NCBI GenBank assembly: GCA_021155195.1 | Contig: JAJNPV010000050.1 | Coordinates: 744,001-808,000 of the forward strand | Origin: Ohtaekwangia sp. | GTDB lineage: Bacteria; Bacteroidota; Bacteroidia; Cytophagales; Cyclobacteriaceae | Reading direction: 5' to 3' | DNA length: 64,000 nt | Shown here: one piece after another, positions 18,308 to 26,883 of the stretch | Layout of the letters: each line of letters opens with the position of its first letter | Position numbering within the stretch: position 1 is the first letter of the stretch | The notes under the pieces: model-generated | Database searches by the model: none | The model's input: the letters and a program-made list of their open reading frames with translations, nothing else | Told to the model about the DNA's origin: nothing | Position numbers and translations under genes: made by a program

Positions 18308-18735
18308 GCTGCAAGTTTATTCTTTTGGGCAGCAAGGTACGAGAGTCTTAAAAGTTGGATGGCAATATCTTTATCGGCTTCAGTTTTTATCTGAAAAGAA
18401 ATCCAACCTGAATCCTTAAAAACATGATGTTCTTTTACAGGATACTTCAGCATAAGTTCTGATTTTGTTTTCCTGCTAAATAAAATATCCAGCAATCCAT
18501 TACCATGAATATGACCTAACTCTTTGCCACAAAAATTAAATTGAACGCCTCCAAACTTATGCATCTGCAGGGTGACATGTTTCCATGAAAGCACTTCATT
18601 CTCTATTTCATCCACATAATCCAGAAGATTTTTGTTTGAAAGCATTGTGCTGATTTTCAGCAGCGCATCAAACAAATGTGGTAGAACAGGCACATGTTTT
18701 AAAGGAGCTGCATATTTTACAACGAGATTAAACAT
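18304..18735 (-). CDS. DUF5519 (luciferase-like domain) protein
   Basis: A 143-aa soluble protein with the DUF5519 pattern: VTLQMHKFGGVQFNFCGKELGHIHGNGLLDILFSRK, EHHVFKDSGWISFQIKTEADKDIAIQLLRLSY. The family is annotated as luciferase-domain only by remote similarity and has no proven function. Conserved His in GHIHG and EHH could bind a metal or cofactor. It overlaps the upstream SRPBCC gene by 8 bp and the downstream methyltransferase by 4 bp. Confidence 0.75.
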   Translation of the reverse strand: MFNLVVKYAAPLKHVPVLPHLFDALLKISTMLSNKNLLDYVDEIENEVLSWKHVTLQMHKFGGVQFNFCGKELGHIHGNGLLDILFSRKTKSELMLKYPVKEHHVFKDSGWISFQIKTEADKDIAIQLLRLSYLAAQKNKLAA

Positions 18736-19672
18736 TTTTCTCGCTCAGTATTTTGATATGTTCCATCACACGAAGATGGACATTGCGAGTAATGCTTTCG
18801 GACCAGATGTTGAAATACCAGGCGGGAAATACATACAACTTATACCATGAATTTCCGATTAGCATTGTGGTTCCATCACCATTATCCTTCAAAATAAATT
18901 GGCCGCGAAGGATATCGATATGTCCCATAATTTCAGGATCGTGGGGCTGACTAATAATATCAAAGGTTAGCTCTTCATTGGGTTTGTATACGATCATTTT
19001 CTCTTCAAAAACATAGCCATTTGAAAAAATGCATTTTCGGCCAGCACCTGCTTCATGCCCATCCACAGTGCTTTGCACCGGGCTTGGCATCCCGATTTCA
19101 AACAGCCAATAGTTTTCCTTTAATGTAATGGATTCATATTCAACTACAAGTGGCCACACTTTGTCAATAGGTGCGTTTACAAGTATGGTATCCGATACCA
19201 TGTTAACATTTTCATGTTCCGAAAAATTATCGGCAGCGATTAAAATAAAAATCACTCCGAAAAGACTCATGTTAAGTGTGTTGTTTCTTCTTCTGTAGAT
19301 GATTCGGCCCACAAGTGCACCCGTTACCATAAATCCAAAAATTAGTGGCGACACAATAATCAGACAGATAAATCCTTCCTTTAAAAAAATGAAGCTGGCT
19401 AAAACAGCAATAACAGAAGCCACCGCAGACCATCCAATATAGCGAGAGGTCTTTAGTTGCAACGGATGCCAATACCAAGCACACACTAATCCCATCAAAA
19501 TGGGCACAAGTATAAAGGAAGAATAGATAAGAATCCCTGAGCCACTTCCCATTTTGTTGCTCTCCAGATTATCCATAAGGTATTTGCTAAATCCCACAAC
19601 CACCAGTGAGATAAAGTTTGCAACCAGAATACCCTTATAGATTCTTGATTTATCGTGTGTGTTTCGCTCCAT
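18728..19672 (-). CDS. membrane protein with C-terminal SRPBCC (START-like) domain
   Basis: A 314-aa protein with about five N-terminal TMs (residues about 12-150) and then a soluble SRPBCC-type domain from about 158: SDTILVNAPIDKVWPLVVEYESITLKENYW, AGAGRKCIFSNGYVFEEKMIVYKPNEELTFDI, GQFILKDNGDGTTMLIGNSWYKL. This fold binds hydrophobic ligands; the membrane fusion suggests a lipid or quinone-like ligand, but that is inference. It is the first gene of the operon running down to 15797. Its start lies about 60 bp from the oppositely oriented methyltransferase leader. Confidence 0.7.
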   Translation of the reverse strand: MERNTHDKSRIYKGILVANFISLVVVGFSKYLMDNLESNKMGSGSGILIYSSFILVPILMGLVCAWYWHPLQLKTSRYIGWSAVASVIAVLASFIFLKEGFICLIIVSPLIFGFMVTGALVGRIIYRRRNNTLNMSLFGVIFILIAADNFSEHENVNMVSDTILVNAPIDKVWPLVVEYESITLKENYWLFEIGMPSPVQSTVDGHEAGAGRKCIFSNGYVFEEKMIVYKPNEELTFDIISQPHDPEIMGHIDILRGQFILKDNGDGTTMLIGNSWYKLYVFPAWYFNIWSESITRNVHLRVMEHIKILSEKNV

Positions 19673-19755
19673 ATGTAGTTATCTTATCACCTAAAGTAAC
19701 ACCAACATTATGAATTATTTAACAATCGGTGAGTCAAATTTTTCGTTGTAGCGCT

Positions 19756-20412
19756 ATGGTTCGATTTATCTGTCTTTGTCTGACGCTACTGGGAAGCAAT
19801 TTGTATGCTCAGGATGCATGGAAAAATGTCTATACAGAAAGTGCCTGGGCTGATCGCGATCGGTGGCAAAAAGCTGATGAACTTATCAAGCAATTAAACC
19901 TTAAAGCCGGAAGCCTGGTGGGCGATGTGGGTTGCCACGAAGGCTATATGACAACGAAACTTTCCATTTCTGTGGGTGCTCAAGGAAAAGTGTATGCCGT
20001 AGATGTTGAGCAAACAAAATTGGATAAGCTGGTTACTAATCTTGAAAAGAGAAATCTCACAAACGTGCAAATCATTAAAGGCGATTATGATAATCCTAAG
20101 TTGCCATTGAATATGTTAGATGCTGTTATCATTTTGGATACTTATCATGAAATGGATGATCATGATGAGGTTCTCCAACATATTAAAGCGGCCTTAAAAC
20201 CCAATGGCCGATTAGTAATGTGTGAGGCGATTGCTGAAGAGCGAAGAGAATCTTCTCGTGCAGATCAGGAACGAAAGCATGAGTTGGGAATAAGCTTTGC
20301 TTTGGAGGATCTGAAGAAAGCAGGCTTTACGATTCTGAAACAACAAGATCCGTTTGTGGATCGCACAAAGGAGAAAAGCGATAAGATGTGGTTGATCGTT
20401 GCAAAAAAATAA
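19756..20412 (+). CDS. secreted class I SAM-dependent methyltransferase
   Basis: A 218-aa protein with signal peptide MVRFICLCLTLLGSNLYAQ, for which the ATG at 19756 is chosen over GTG at 19729. Rossmann-like motif I is GSLVGDVGCHEGYMTTKLS and motif II is VYAVDVE. Later motifs are VQIIKGDYDNPKLPLNMLDAVIILDTYHEMDDH and PNGRLVMCEAI. The fold is that of SAM methyltransferases; the signal peptide is unusual, because SAM is not expected outside the cytoplasm, although this Bacteroidota subgroup commonly carries one. The substrate is unknown. Confidence 0.78.
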   Translation: MVRFICLCLTLLGSNLYAQDAWKNVYTESAWADRDRWQKADELIKQLNLKAGSLVGDVGCHEGYMTTKLSISVGAQGKVYAVDVEQTKLDKLVTNLEKRNLTNVQIIKGDYDNPKLPLNMLDAVIILDTYHEMDDHDEVLQHIKAALKPNGRLVMCEAIAEERRESSRADQERKHELGISFALEDLKKAGFTILKQQDPFVDRTKEKSDKMWLIVAKK

Positions 20413-20420
20413 TACTTGCA

Positions 20421-21155
20421 CTAGCTCAAATTATTTGAGAATAAAGTTCCCGTGAGAGTTGCCGAAATACCCTCTTGCCTCAATCGATTCAATTCGAGAT
20501 ATAAGTTTTTGTTAACCTTTTCGATAGGTTTTATGGATTCCATGAATAAGGGATGTAATGCGAAAAAATTATTCTCAATGGTTGGAACATCCAATAAACA
20601 GTTTTCTGAATGACTAATAATATCTTCCTGCAAATCGGTTAAGTCATCCAGAAATAAAAACAGCGGCATTACTGATTCCCAGTGCTCAAAAATGTGATTG
20701 TACTTAGTTGGAAATAGGGCTGCAGAATAGAGGTAGGTATTTGCTCGTTGTAACGATTTGTATTTATCCGGAAATAATCTAAAAGGTCGTGTGACTAAAG
20801 TATGCTCAATTTGTAAAATTTCTGTATCTGAAATTCCAATCCCCGAAAGGATAGCCTGACATTCTTGGTGATGCTGTAAATAAGTAATTTGATTGGCTTC
20901 TTGTCGAGCGGCACTATGAAGGATTTCTTCAATCAGTATAAGGTGCGATTCTGAAACAACTTCTTCGCCAATATTTGTTTTAAGAAACAGATCAAAAAGT
21001 ATTGGAATAAAGAGGTAGCCGGGACTTCGAGACAAGAATGTTTTTCTCTTTTTCCAATAGTCATTATTTTCTGGTACTCTTCGCGTACATAACAAATCAA
21101 CAATACGAGGTTGAATGTCAAGATCAAGTGTTAAATAGGAGTGTAGCGAAGACAT
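20421..21155 (-). CDS. hypothetical all-helical protein with a DDxxD motif
   Basis: A 244-aa soluble protein, predicted mostly helical. It has FLFLDDLTDLQEDI at residues 167-179, giving DDLTD at 170-174, which resembles the aspartate-rich motif of class I isoprenoid synthases. The length is short of a typical prenyl synthase and I see no matching second NSE/DTE or DDxxD motif, so the link is tentative. No signal peptide. It is convergent with the methyltransferase gene, 8 bp away. The function is unknown. Confidence 0.6.
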   Translation of the reverse strand: MSSLHSYLTLDLDIQPRIVDLLCTRRVPENNDYWKKRKTFLSRSPGYLFIPILFDLFLKTNIGEEVVSESHLILIEEILHSAARQEANQITYLQHHQECQAILSGIGISDTEILQIEHTLVTRPFRLFPDKYKSLQRANTYLYSAALFPTKYNHIFEHWESVMPLFLFLDDLTDLQEDIISHSENCLLDVPTIENNFFALHPLFMESIKPIEKVNKNLYLELNRLRQEGISATLTGTLFSNNLS

Positions 21156-21224
21156 AAAAAATGCACTCGAAAAATTCTATTATGAATTATTCGAATGCCT
21201 TTCGGTACTTAACAGGGGGAAAGA

Positions 21225-21413
21225 TCACTCTGCAGTTTCCCACTCCCACCAACGAAATTTTACTAATGAAGGTGCTGCAACATCTTTGCTGGCATACATC
21301 TTCACAATTTCGCGGAGGCCATCCATAATCTTGCTTCGTTCACCTTCCGGTAACTTCGCTAGCGCGGCCATGGCCACGTCTACTTTTGTAATTTCAAAAT
21401 TTAGCTCATTCAT
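21225..21413 (-). CDS. small hypothetical protein (62 aa)
   Basis: A 62-aa protein, MNELNFEITKVDVAMAALAKLPEGERSKIMDG and so on, ending FRWWEWETAE. It has a good ATG start, an amphipathic helical middle and a tryptophan-rich end; no known domain. It stands alone, 70 bp upstream of the 20421-21155 gene on the same strand, so the two may be co-transcribed. Confidence 0.5.
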   Translation of the reverse strand: MNELNFEITKVDVAMAALAKLPEGERSKIMDGLREIVKMYASKDVAAPSLVKFRWWEWETAE

Positions 21414-21578
21414 GTCTTTATAAGTTTTACTTTAAATTTAGCTGATAGTATAATCGCATTCATCACTCAAACCGAAAATTTTTTGTTATTTTTTCAATAA
21501 GCGGTAAAGGACATAGTAAATATTACAACCATCTTACATTAGTATTGAATTTTTATTATTACTTCCTTTATTGAGCCA

Positions 21579-22466
21579 ATGAACAGTCACCCGGAAGAAT
21601 TGAAGAGAAGGATGTATTTATCCAACACAATTTATTGGATAACGCTAGGGTTATTGTTTTTCTATTTAGGGCTTGAAGTCATTTTTGATTTCAAACAGGC
21701 TATCGAGTTTTCAACCTTTGACGACTGGGTTCCAATTCTCTTGTTTCTAGTATCTGTTTTTTCTCTACTCTTGAACAAGTACAAGTATGGAAGGGCCTCC
21801 CGTACCATTTTTCTATTGAGTTGGATAATGGCTGTTACTGTACTTCCCATATTGTTATCGAATATTTCGCCCGGCTCATATTTACTCCACCCAATCTTAT
21901 GCATTTTGTCAAGTCTTATGATTCATCTCTTTTTCTCCTGGTACGAAGATCGATGGATCTATTTATTCTTTCTGGCCATCTCTTTTTTCCTTACCAGTTT
22001 CTCTTATTATTTTCTATTCACGTACGATCTGTCAGAAAGCTTTCGTCAGTTACCGCTTAATAAAATTCAGTTTGTTGTGATTTATTCCATGAGTTGGGTG
22101 TTCATTAATCTAACCCTTGTTTACGTTTATCGAATCAATTGGAGTGCCTACACAGAATTGCAACACAAGAATGATATCATTGAACACCTCAACAAGAGCC
22201 TCGAAACTAAGGTAGAAATTCGAACAAAATTGCTCCGCGAACAAAACTCAAAACTGGTTGAGTACGCTTTTGTAAATGCTCATGTTTTAAGGGCTCCGGT
22301 AAGTCGGATTTTGGGATTGGTTCATTTGTTGGTAAAGTCTGAAGCCAATCAAGACAAGGAGATAATAAATCATCTTGAAGAAAGCTCAAAAGAACTTGAT
22401 GAGGTGGTTCGAAATTTATCCATAACCCTTAGGGAGGCAAAAGAGGAGGATAAGAATTTAGAGTAA
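21579..22466 (+). CDS. membrane protein with HisKA-like dimerisation domain but no ATPase domain
   Basis: A 295-aa protein. Six TMs cover residues about 15-185, followed by a coiled coil (QHKNDIIEHLNKSLETKVEIRTKLLREQN). A histidine-kinase phosphoacceptor-like helix pair contains VNAHVLRAPVSRILGLVHLL, where the H-x-L-R-A-P-x-x-R pattern is that of HisKA. The protein then stops after about 50 residues, so the catalytic HATPase domain is absent. No frameshifted continuation is seen downstream. It may be phosphorylated in trans, dimerise with another kinase, or be a truncated kinase. It is convergent with the 22516-22896 gene. Confidence 0.7.
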   Translation: MNSHPEELKRRMYLSNTIYWITLGLLFFYLGLEVIFDFKQAIEFSTFDDWVPILLFLVSVFSLLLNKYKYGRASRTIFLLSWIMAVTVLPILLSNISPGSYLLHPILCILSSLMIHLFFSWYEDRWIYLFFLAISFFLTSFSYYFLFTYDLSESFRQLPLNKIQFVVIYSMSWVFINLTLVYVYRINWSAYTELQHKNDIIEHLNKSLETKVEIRTKLLREQNSKLVEYAFVNAHVLRAPVSRILGLVHLLVKSEANQDKEIINHLEESSKELDEVVRNLSITLREAKEEDKNLE

Positions 22467-22474
22467 GCAATAGA

Positions 22475-22508
22475 CCATTGAAAGACAAGGTGAATTGCCC
22501 TTCAATGG
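22475..22508. terminator. possible terminator hairpin between convergent genes
   Basis: Arms CCATTGAA (22475-22482) and TTCAATGG (22501-22508) around an 18-nt loop lie between the HisKA-like gene and the convergent secreted-protein gene. No U-tract is seen. Confidence 0.4.
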
Positions 22509-22515
22509 CAGGCAC

Positions 22516-22896
22516 TCAGTCTACTTTTATTTCAAGGACACTGCCCTTCTTTTTGTAGTTAATGATTGCTCCCATCACAATTGAGTAGGTGCCAGAAGGA
22601 ACATTGGATGAAACAGAAATACTAGCGTTTCCAGTTTCAAAATTTCCTTCCTTAGGATCAAAGGATACTTCTATTCCGTTGGGCAATGGACTAAAGGTGC
22701 CAAGTTCAGCGTTTAGCTTACTATAACTTTTTGAGCGGGTAATAGTCATGGCTACTTGTTTATTTTCGCCAGGTTTAATCGATATACTACTTTCGGGCAA
22801 CGATACTTTAAATTCTGTTTTAGGAATTTCAATGGGAGATTGAGCGGCCAGCAGCGTTGAGATGAATACAAACGATGTAGTTAAAAATGTTTTCAT
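22516..22896 (-). CDS. small secreted Ig-like hypothetical protein
   Basis: A 126-aa protein with signal peptide MKTFLTTSFVFISTLLAAQ. The rest is beta-rich with FKVSLPESSISIKPGENKQVAMTITRS and NASISVSSNVPSGTYSIVMGA, a pattern typical of a single Ig-like/NEW3-type beta sandwich. No catalytic motif. It is probably periplasmic or cell-surface exposed. It is downstream of the LytTR regulator gene on the same strand, but a terminator separates them. Confidence 0.6.
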   Translation of the reverse strand: MKTFLTTSFVFISTLLAAQSPIEIPKTEFKVSLPESSISIKPGENKQVAMTITRSKSYSKLNAELGTFSPLPNGIEVSFDPKEGNFETGNASISVSSNVPSGTYSIVMGAIINYKKKGSVLEIKVD

Positions 22897-23041
22897 GTGG
22901 ATAGTGTTTTAGTTTCCGAAAAAACGCAAACAGGCATCCTGTCAGATAAGATTTATCCCGTAAAGGGGCGAGGAGGCATTGATTTGATGTGAGTTGAAAA
23001 GGTATGAGATAAACAGCAGACGTTTTGGGGTAAACTGTTAA

Positions 23042-23106
23042 AAAAATATACCTCTAAAAACTTTTCCTTTTGTTGCCTAAACCCGTCTCAAGGAGTTTTT
23101 AGAGGT
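23042..23106 (-). terminator. intrinsic terminator of the membrane LytTR gene
   Basis: Arms 23050-23062 (ACCTCTAAAAACT) and 23094-23106 (its exact reverse complement) form a 13-bp stem, with extra CCTT/AAGG pairing possible in the loop. On the minus strand the stem is followed by TATATTTTTTT. It begins 5 bp beyond the LytTR stop. Confidence 0.8.
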
Positions 23107-23110
23107 TCAG

Positions 23111-24061
23111 TTAACTCAACTCCATTATGTTTCGCAACTGACTGATCTTTTCCATTACTTCTTTTCCTTTTGGGCGCGAAACGGGAATAGAAAAATCAGA
23201 TCCATTGATTTTTAGTTTGTACCCATTTGTGTTTCCGCTTATCGCAGTAATGGCATTTACATTTACAATATATGAACGATGGCAACGCAATGTGAAGGAA
23301 TTATTAAGTTGGGATTCCAGGTTTTTTAAGTTTACACGCAGCAATTTTTTCTGAATGGTTCCTCCCTCATTCCAGATAACAGTTGAATAATTATCGTCTG
23401 CCTGAATAAAAAGCAGGTCGGGTAAATTAAATGTTAAACTTTCGCTGGTATCGGAATACAACGTTACAAGCGTTGACATTTTTACGGATTCCCTTGATTC
23501 TTTCTTAAGAGTTTGAATTTTTCTTAATTCTTTATTTGTAAGAATTGCTTCCCGCAGGTTTTCCTGTAGAATTTGTGCTTTTAGGAACAAGGTGCATAGT
23601 GCTATGGGAATCACTCCTTTAATGGCTACCTGAACAACAGTGTGCTTTGCCACTACGATCCAAGCCATATCAAAAGGGCAGAAATATATCTTTTCTAAAA
23701 TAGTTGCCATTACCCAGATCAAGGTTAAGTGCAGAATATTTATCCAGATGTATTTTTTAATTGACCAGGCGGTAGGATCCATCCAGGAAGGAAATATCCG
23801 TGGAAGCAACAAGATGTTAAAACAGAGAGCTCCGAATGTTATTAGTCCGTGTAACCATTCTAGTCCATCGGTGAACCCAAATTCAGCATCGGTTTTGAAC
23901 AAGTAAAGGAATGCAGTGACAAAGGCACTCATTACTGTTACAAACAGGAAATTTTTCCGATCATCATTTAGATAAAATGGAAATGGGGAGTTTAACCACT
24001 CAGTAAATCGCGCAGATACTGACATGGAACCACTGGAATTAAGCGCCTGCAAATTTTCCAT
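23111..24061 (-). CDS. membrane-anchored LytTR-family transcriptional regulator
   Basis: A 316-aa protein. The N-terminal about 180 residues contain four or five hydrophobic segments, with a charged helix (QENLREAILTNKELRKIQTLKKE) following. The C-terminal LytTR DNA-binding domain runs from about 205 to 310: LPDLLFIQADDNYSTVIWNEGG, KKLLRVNLKNLESQL, FTLRCHRSYIVNVNAITAISGNTNGYKLKI, IPVSRPKGKEV. There is no receiver domain, so the signal probably enters through the membrane part. It is divergent from mutS; GGGG-type direct repeats in the shared upstream region may be its operator. Confidence 0.85.
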   Translation of the reverse strand: MENLQALNSSGSMSVSARFTEWLNSPFPFYLNDDRKNFLFVTVMSAFVTAFLYLFKTDAEFGFTDGLEWLHGLITFGALCFNILLLPRIFPSWMDPTAWSIKKYIWINILHLTLIWVMATILEKIYFCPFDMAWIVVAKHTVVQVAIKGVIPIALCTLFLKAQILQENLREAILTNKELRKIQTLKKESRESVKMSTLVTLYSDTSESLTFNLPDLLFIQADDNYSTVIWNEGGTIQKKLLRVNLKNLESQLNNSFTLRCHRSYIVNVNAITAISGNTNGYKLKINGSDFSIPVSRPKGKEVMEKISQLRNIMELS

Positions 24062-24112
24062 ACACTACAAACTTAATTAGTGCACCTTGGGTTGCAAGAA
24101 TACTCACATTAA

Positions 24113-24142
24113 TGGGGTGAAAGGAGTTCTTTTGGGGCAAAT
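24113..24142. promoter_or_regulatory. candidate LytTR direct-repeat operator
   Basis: TGGGGTGAAA (24113-24122) and TGGGGCAAAT (24133-24142) are direct repeats 20 bp apart, two helical turns, the geometry used by LytTR regulators. They lie in the divergent region between the LytTR gene and mutS. A related TTTTGGGGTAAACTG occurs at 23023-23037, beyond the other end of the LytTR gene. Confidence 0.3.
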
Positions 24143-24194
24143 TGAAAAGCCCGAATTCTTCCTTTTTGCGCCTGTAGTTCTGCCTGCTTGCCTC

Positions 24195-24202
24195 TATATT
24201 TG
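24195..24202 (+). promoter_or_regulatory. candidate -7 box for mutS
   Basis: TATATTTG fits TAnnTTTG. A TTTG lies 16 bp upstream at 24175-24178 as a possible -33 element, slightly closer than usual. The leader to the ATG at 24277 would be about 65 nt. Confidence 0.35.
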
Positions 24203-24276
24203 CCAACTACTTGTACTACAAAGTGTGCAAAGAGCACAAAACTGAGTAGTTCAATTTTTTAAATACGCGTAGTAGC

Positions 24277-26880
24277 ATGGCCGGAGAGAAAGCAATGGAA
24301 ACACCCCTCATGAAGCAGTACAACGCCATCAAGGCGAAGTATCCCGGTGCCTTGTTGCTTTTTAGGGTGGGCGATTTTTATGAAACCTTTGGCGAGGATG
24401 CCATCCGTGCCGCGCGGGTACTTGATATCACACTAACAAAAAGAGGAAATGGGTCTGCTTCGGAGATTGAGTTGGCCGGATTTCCCCATCATGCGCTTGA
24501 TACGTATTTGCCGAAATTAGTTCGGGCTGGTAATCGTGTTGCTATTTGCGATCAGTTGGAAGATCCACGGTTTGTAAAAGGAATAGTGAAGCGGGGAGTT
24601 ACTGAATTGGTGACTCCGGGAGTATCGTATAACGATAATGTGCTTGAACGAAAGCAGAATAATTTTCTTGCTTCTGTATATAGCGGAAAAAACTCGATGG
24701 GAGTTTCTTTTTTGGATATCAGCACAGGTGAATTTTATGCAGCACAGGGGCCGGAGAACTATGTATATAAACTCATTCAGAGTTTTAGTCCTGCAGAAAT
24801 CATTTATAGCAAAGCAAGTCGCGAGAAATTTGAAGCTCAGTTTAGTGAAGACTATGCCACCTTTGCGCTTGATGATTGGGTATATGCGTTTGACTTTGCG
24901 AATGAGAAATTAGTACAACAATTTAAAACGAGTACGTTAAAAGGATTTGGTATTGATGGCATGAATGAAGCTATCGTTGCAGCCGGATCGATTCTTCATT
25001 ACCTGGAAGCCACCGAACATAAAGACACGCATCACATTGCTACTATCTCGCGCATCGATGAAGACAAGTATGTGTGGTTAGATAAATTCACGGTACGAAA
25101 TCTTGAAATCGTAAGTTCACAAAATGAAGGCGGGGTTCCGTTACTTCAAATTTTGGATCAGACTGTAACCCCGATGGGCTCGCGCAATTTGCGCAAGTGG
25201 ATGATCTTGCCGCTTAAAGACAAGCAAAGCATTGATGAACGCCTGCAAGTGGTTGAGCAGTTTTGTTCGAACGAAGAACTAACGGATGGAATTCTTGAAC
25301 ACTTACGACAAATAGTAGATCTTGAGCGATTGATTTCTAAAGTGGCGGTAGGCCGGATAAATCCAAGGGAACTGATCCAACTGAAACGCTCATCAAAGGC
25401 CATTCTCCCTGTTAAGGAAATCTTAGAGAAATCCGCTTCTGCTGAATTAAAAAAATTGGGTGATCAACTAAACCGGTGTGATTTCTTATTAGAGAAAATA
25501 GAAAAAGAATTAAAAGATGATGCCCCGATGCTCATTCATCAGGGCGGAATCATTAAAGAAGGAGTTAACGGAGAGTTGGATGAATTGCGGGCCATGGCCT
25601 TTTCGGGAAAAGATTATTTGTTGCAAATACAAAAGCGAGAGATAGAACGCACGAACATTAACTCACTTAAAATTTCCTACAATAAAGTATTTGGCTATTA
25701 CTTAGAAGTAAGCAATGCTCACAAAGACAAAGTGCCAACGGATTGGATTCGCAAGCAGACCTTAGTAAATGCAGAACGATACATTACGGAAGAACTAAAA
25801 GTGTATGAAGAAAAAATTCTTCATGCGGAGGAGAAACTGTTGGTGATTGAGCAACGGTTGTTTTTAGAATTAGTGCATCATGCTGCGGATTACATTTCAC
25901 AAATTCAACAGAATGCACGCGTGGTGGCTACACTTGATTGTCTTCTGTCTTTTGCCGTAACCGCAAAGTTGAACAAATACAATAAACCAGAGATTAGTGA
26001 ATCCAAACGATTAGCCATTAAAGCCGGTCGTCATCCGGTAATCGAAAAGCAATTGCCGTTGGGTGAAACCTATGTACCCAACGATATTTATCTCGATAAT
26101 GAAACACAACAGATATTAGTAATCACGGGACCAAACATGGCGGGTAAGTCGGCCTTGTTGCGTCAAACTGCTTTGATTGTACTGATGGCGCAGATGGGAA
26201 GTTATGTTCCCGCTGAGGCAGCAACCATTGGGTTGATTGATAAAGTGTTTACGCGCGTAGGGGCTTCTGATAATTTATCGCGGGGTGAATCTACCTTTAT
26301 GGTGGAGATGACGGAGACGGCCAGCATCTTAAATAACCTGAGTGATCGTAGTTTGATTTTAATGGATGAAATTGGCAGAGGTACTTCTACCTATGATGGT
26401 GTTTCCATTGCCTGGTCAATTGTTGAGTACCTACATAATCATAAAGACTTTAAAGCGAAAACACTTTTTGCTACCCATTATCATGAGTTGAATCAGCTCA
26501 CGGAAGATTTGGTACGCGTTAAAAATTTTAATGTAAGCGTGAAGGAAGTAGGGGATAAGATCATCTTCATGCGCAAGCTGAAGGAAGGTGGCACCGAGCA
26601 CAGTTTTGGAATTCACGTAGCACAATTGGCAGGAATGCCCAACAAGGTTGTGTTACGGGCAAATGAAATTTTGCATTTCCTTGAGAAAGACAAGCACAAG
26701 AATGAATCAAGGACAAAATTTGATGAGTTACCAAAAGCAACTTCACAAATGAGTTTGTTCGAAATGGATCCCAAATCCAAAGCCGTTCACGAGATGCTGG
26801 AGAAAATTGATATCAATACGATTAGTCCGGTGGAGGCCTTATTAAAGTTAAATGAGATATTAAACGTGTTAAAAAAATAA
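24277..26880 (+). CDS. mutS: DNA mismatch repair protein MutS
   Basis: An 867-aa protein of usual MutS length. The N-terminal mismatch-binding domain has the Phe-x-Glu wedge in VGDFYETFGEDA (about residue 35-40). The lever/clamp regions contain GGVPLLQILDQTVTPMGSRNLRKWM and SLKISYNKVFGYYLEVS. The ATPase has Walker A GPNMAGKS (about 617-624; Ala where many have Gly), the signature SRGESTFMVEM, Walker B LILMDEIGRGTSTYDG and FATHYHEL. It recognises base mismatches and recruits MutL. The SIR2-like gene follows after 3 bp, so it may be co-transcribed. The upstream gene is the divergent LytTR regulator. Confidence 0.97.
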   Translation: MAGEKAMETPLMKQYNAIKAKYPGALLLFRVGDFYETFGEDAIRAARVLDITLTKRGNGSASEIELAGFPHHALDTYLPKLVRAGNRVAICDQLEDPRFVKGIVKRGVTELVTPGVSYNDNVLERKQNNFLASVYSGKNSMGVSFLDISTGEFYAAQGPENYVYKLIQSFSPAEIIYSKASREKFEAQFSEDYATFALDDWVYAFDFANEKLVQQFKTSTLKGFGIDGMNEAIVAAGSILHYLEATEHKDTHHIATISRIDEDKYVWLDKFTVRNLEIVSSQNEGGVPLLQILDQTVTPMGSRNLRKWMILPLKDKQSIDERLQVVEQFCSNEELTDGILEHLRQIVDLERLISKVAVGRINPRELIQLKRSSKAILPVKEILEKSASAELKKLGDQLNRCDFLLEKIEKELKDDAPMLIHQGGIIKEGVNGELDELRAMAFSGKDYLLQIQKREIERTNINSLKISYNKVFGYYLEVSNAHKDKVPTDWIRKQTLVNAERYITEELKVYEEKILHAEEKLLVIEQRLFLELVHHAADYISQIQQNARVVATLDCLLSFAVTAKLNKYNKPEISESKRLAIKAGRHPVIEKQLPLGETYVPNDIYLDNETQQILVITGPNMAGKSALLRQTALIVLMAQMGSYVPAEAATIGLIDKVFTRVGASDNLSRGESTFMVEMTETASILNNLSDRSLILMDEIGRGTSTYDGVSIAWSIVEYLHNHKDFKAKTLFATHYHELNQLTEDLVRVKNFNVSVKEVGDKIIFMRKLKEGGTEHSFGIHVAQLAGMPNKVVLRANEILHFLEKDKHKNESRTKFDELPKATSQMSLFEMDPKSKAVHEMLEKIDINTISPVEALLKLNEILNVLKK

Positions 26881-26883
26881 CTC

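Noticed and set aside
20425..20439. Terminator CTCAAA-tta-TTTGAG between convergent genes
   Set aside because: A six-pair stem with a three-base loop inside the end of the 20421-21155 gene and no U-tract; too weak to call.
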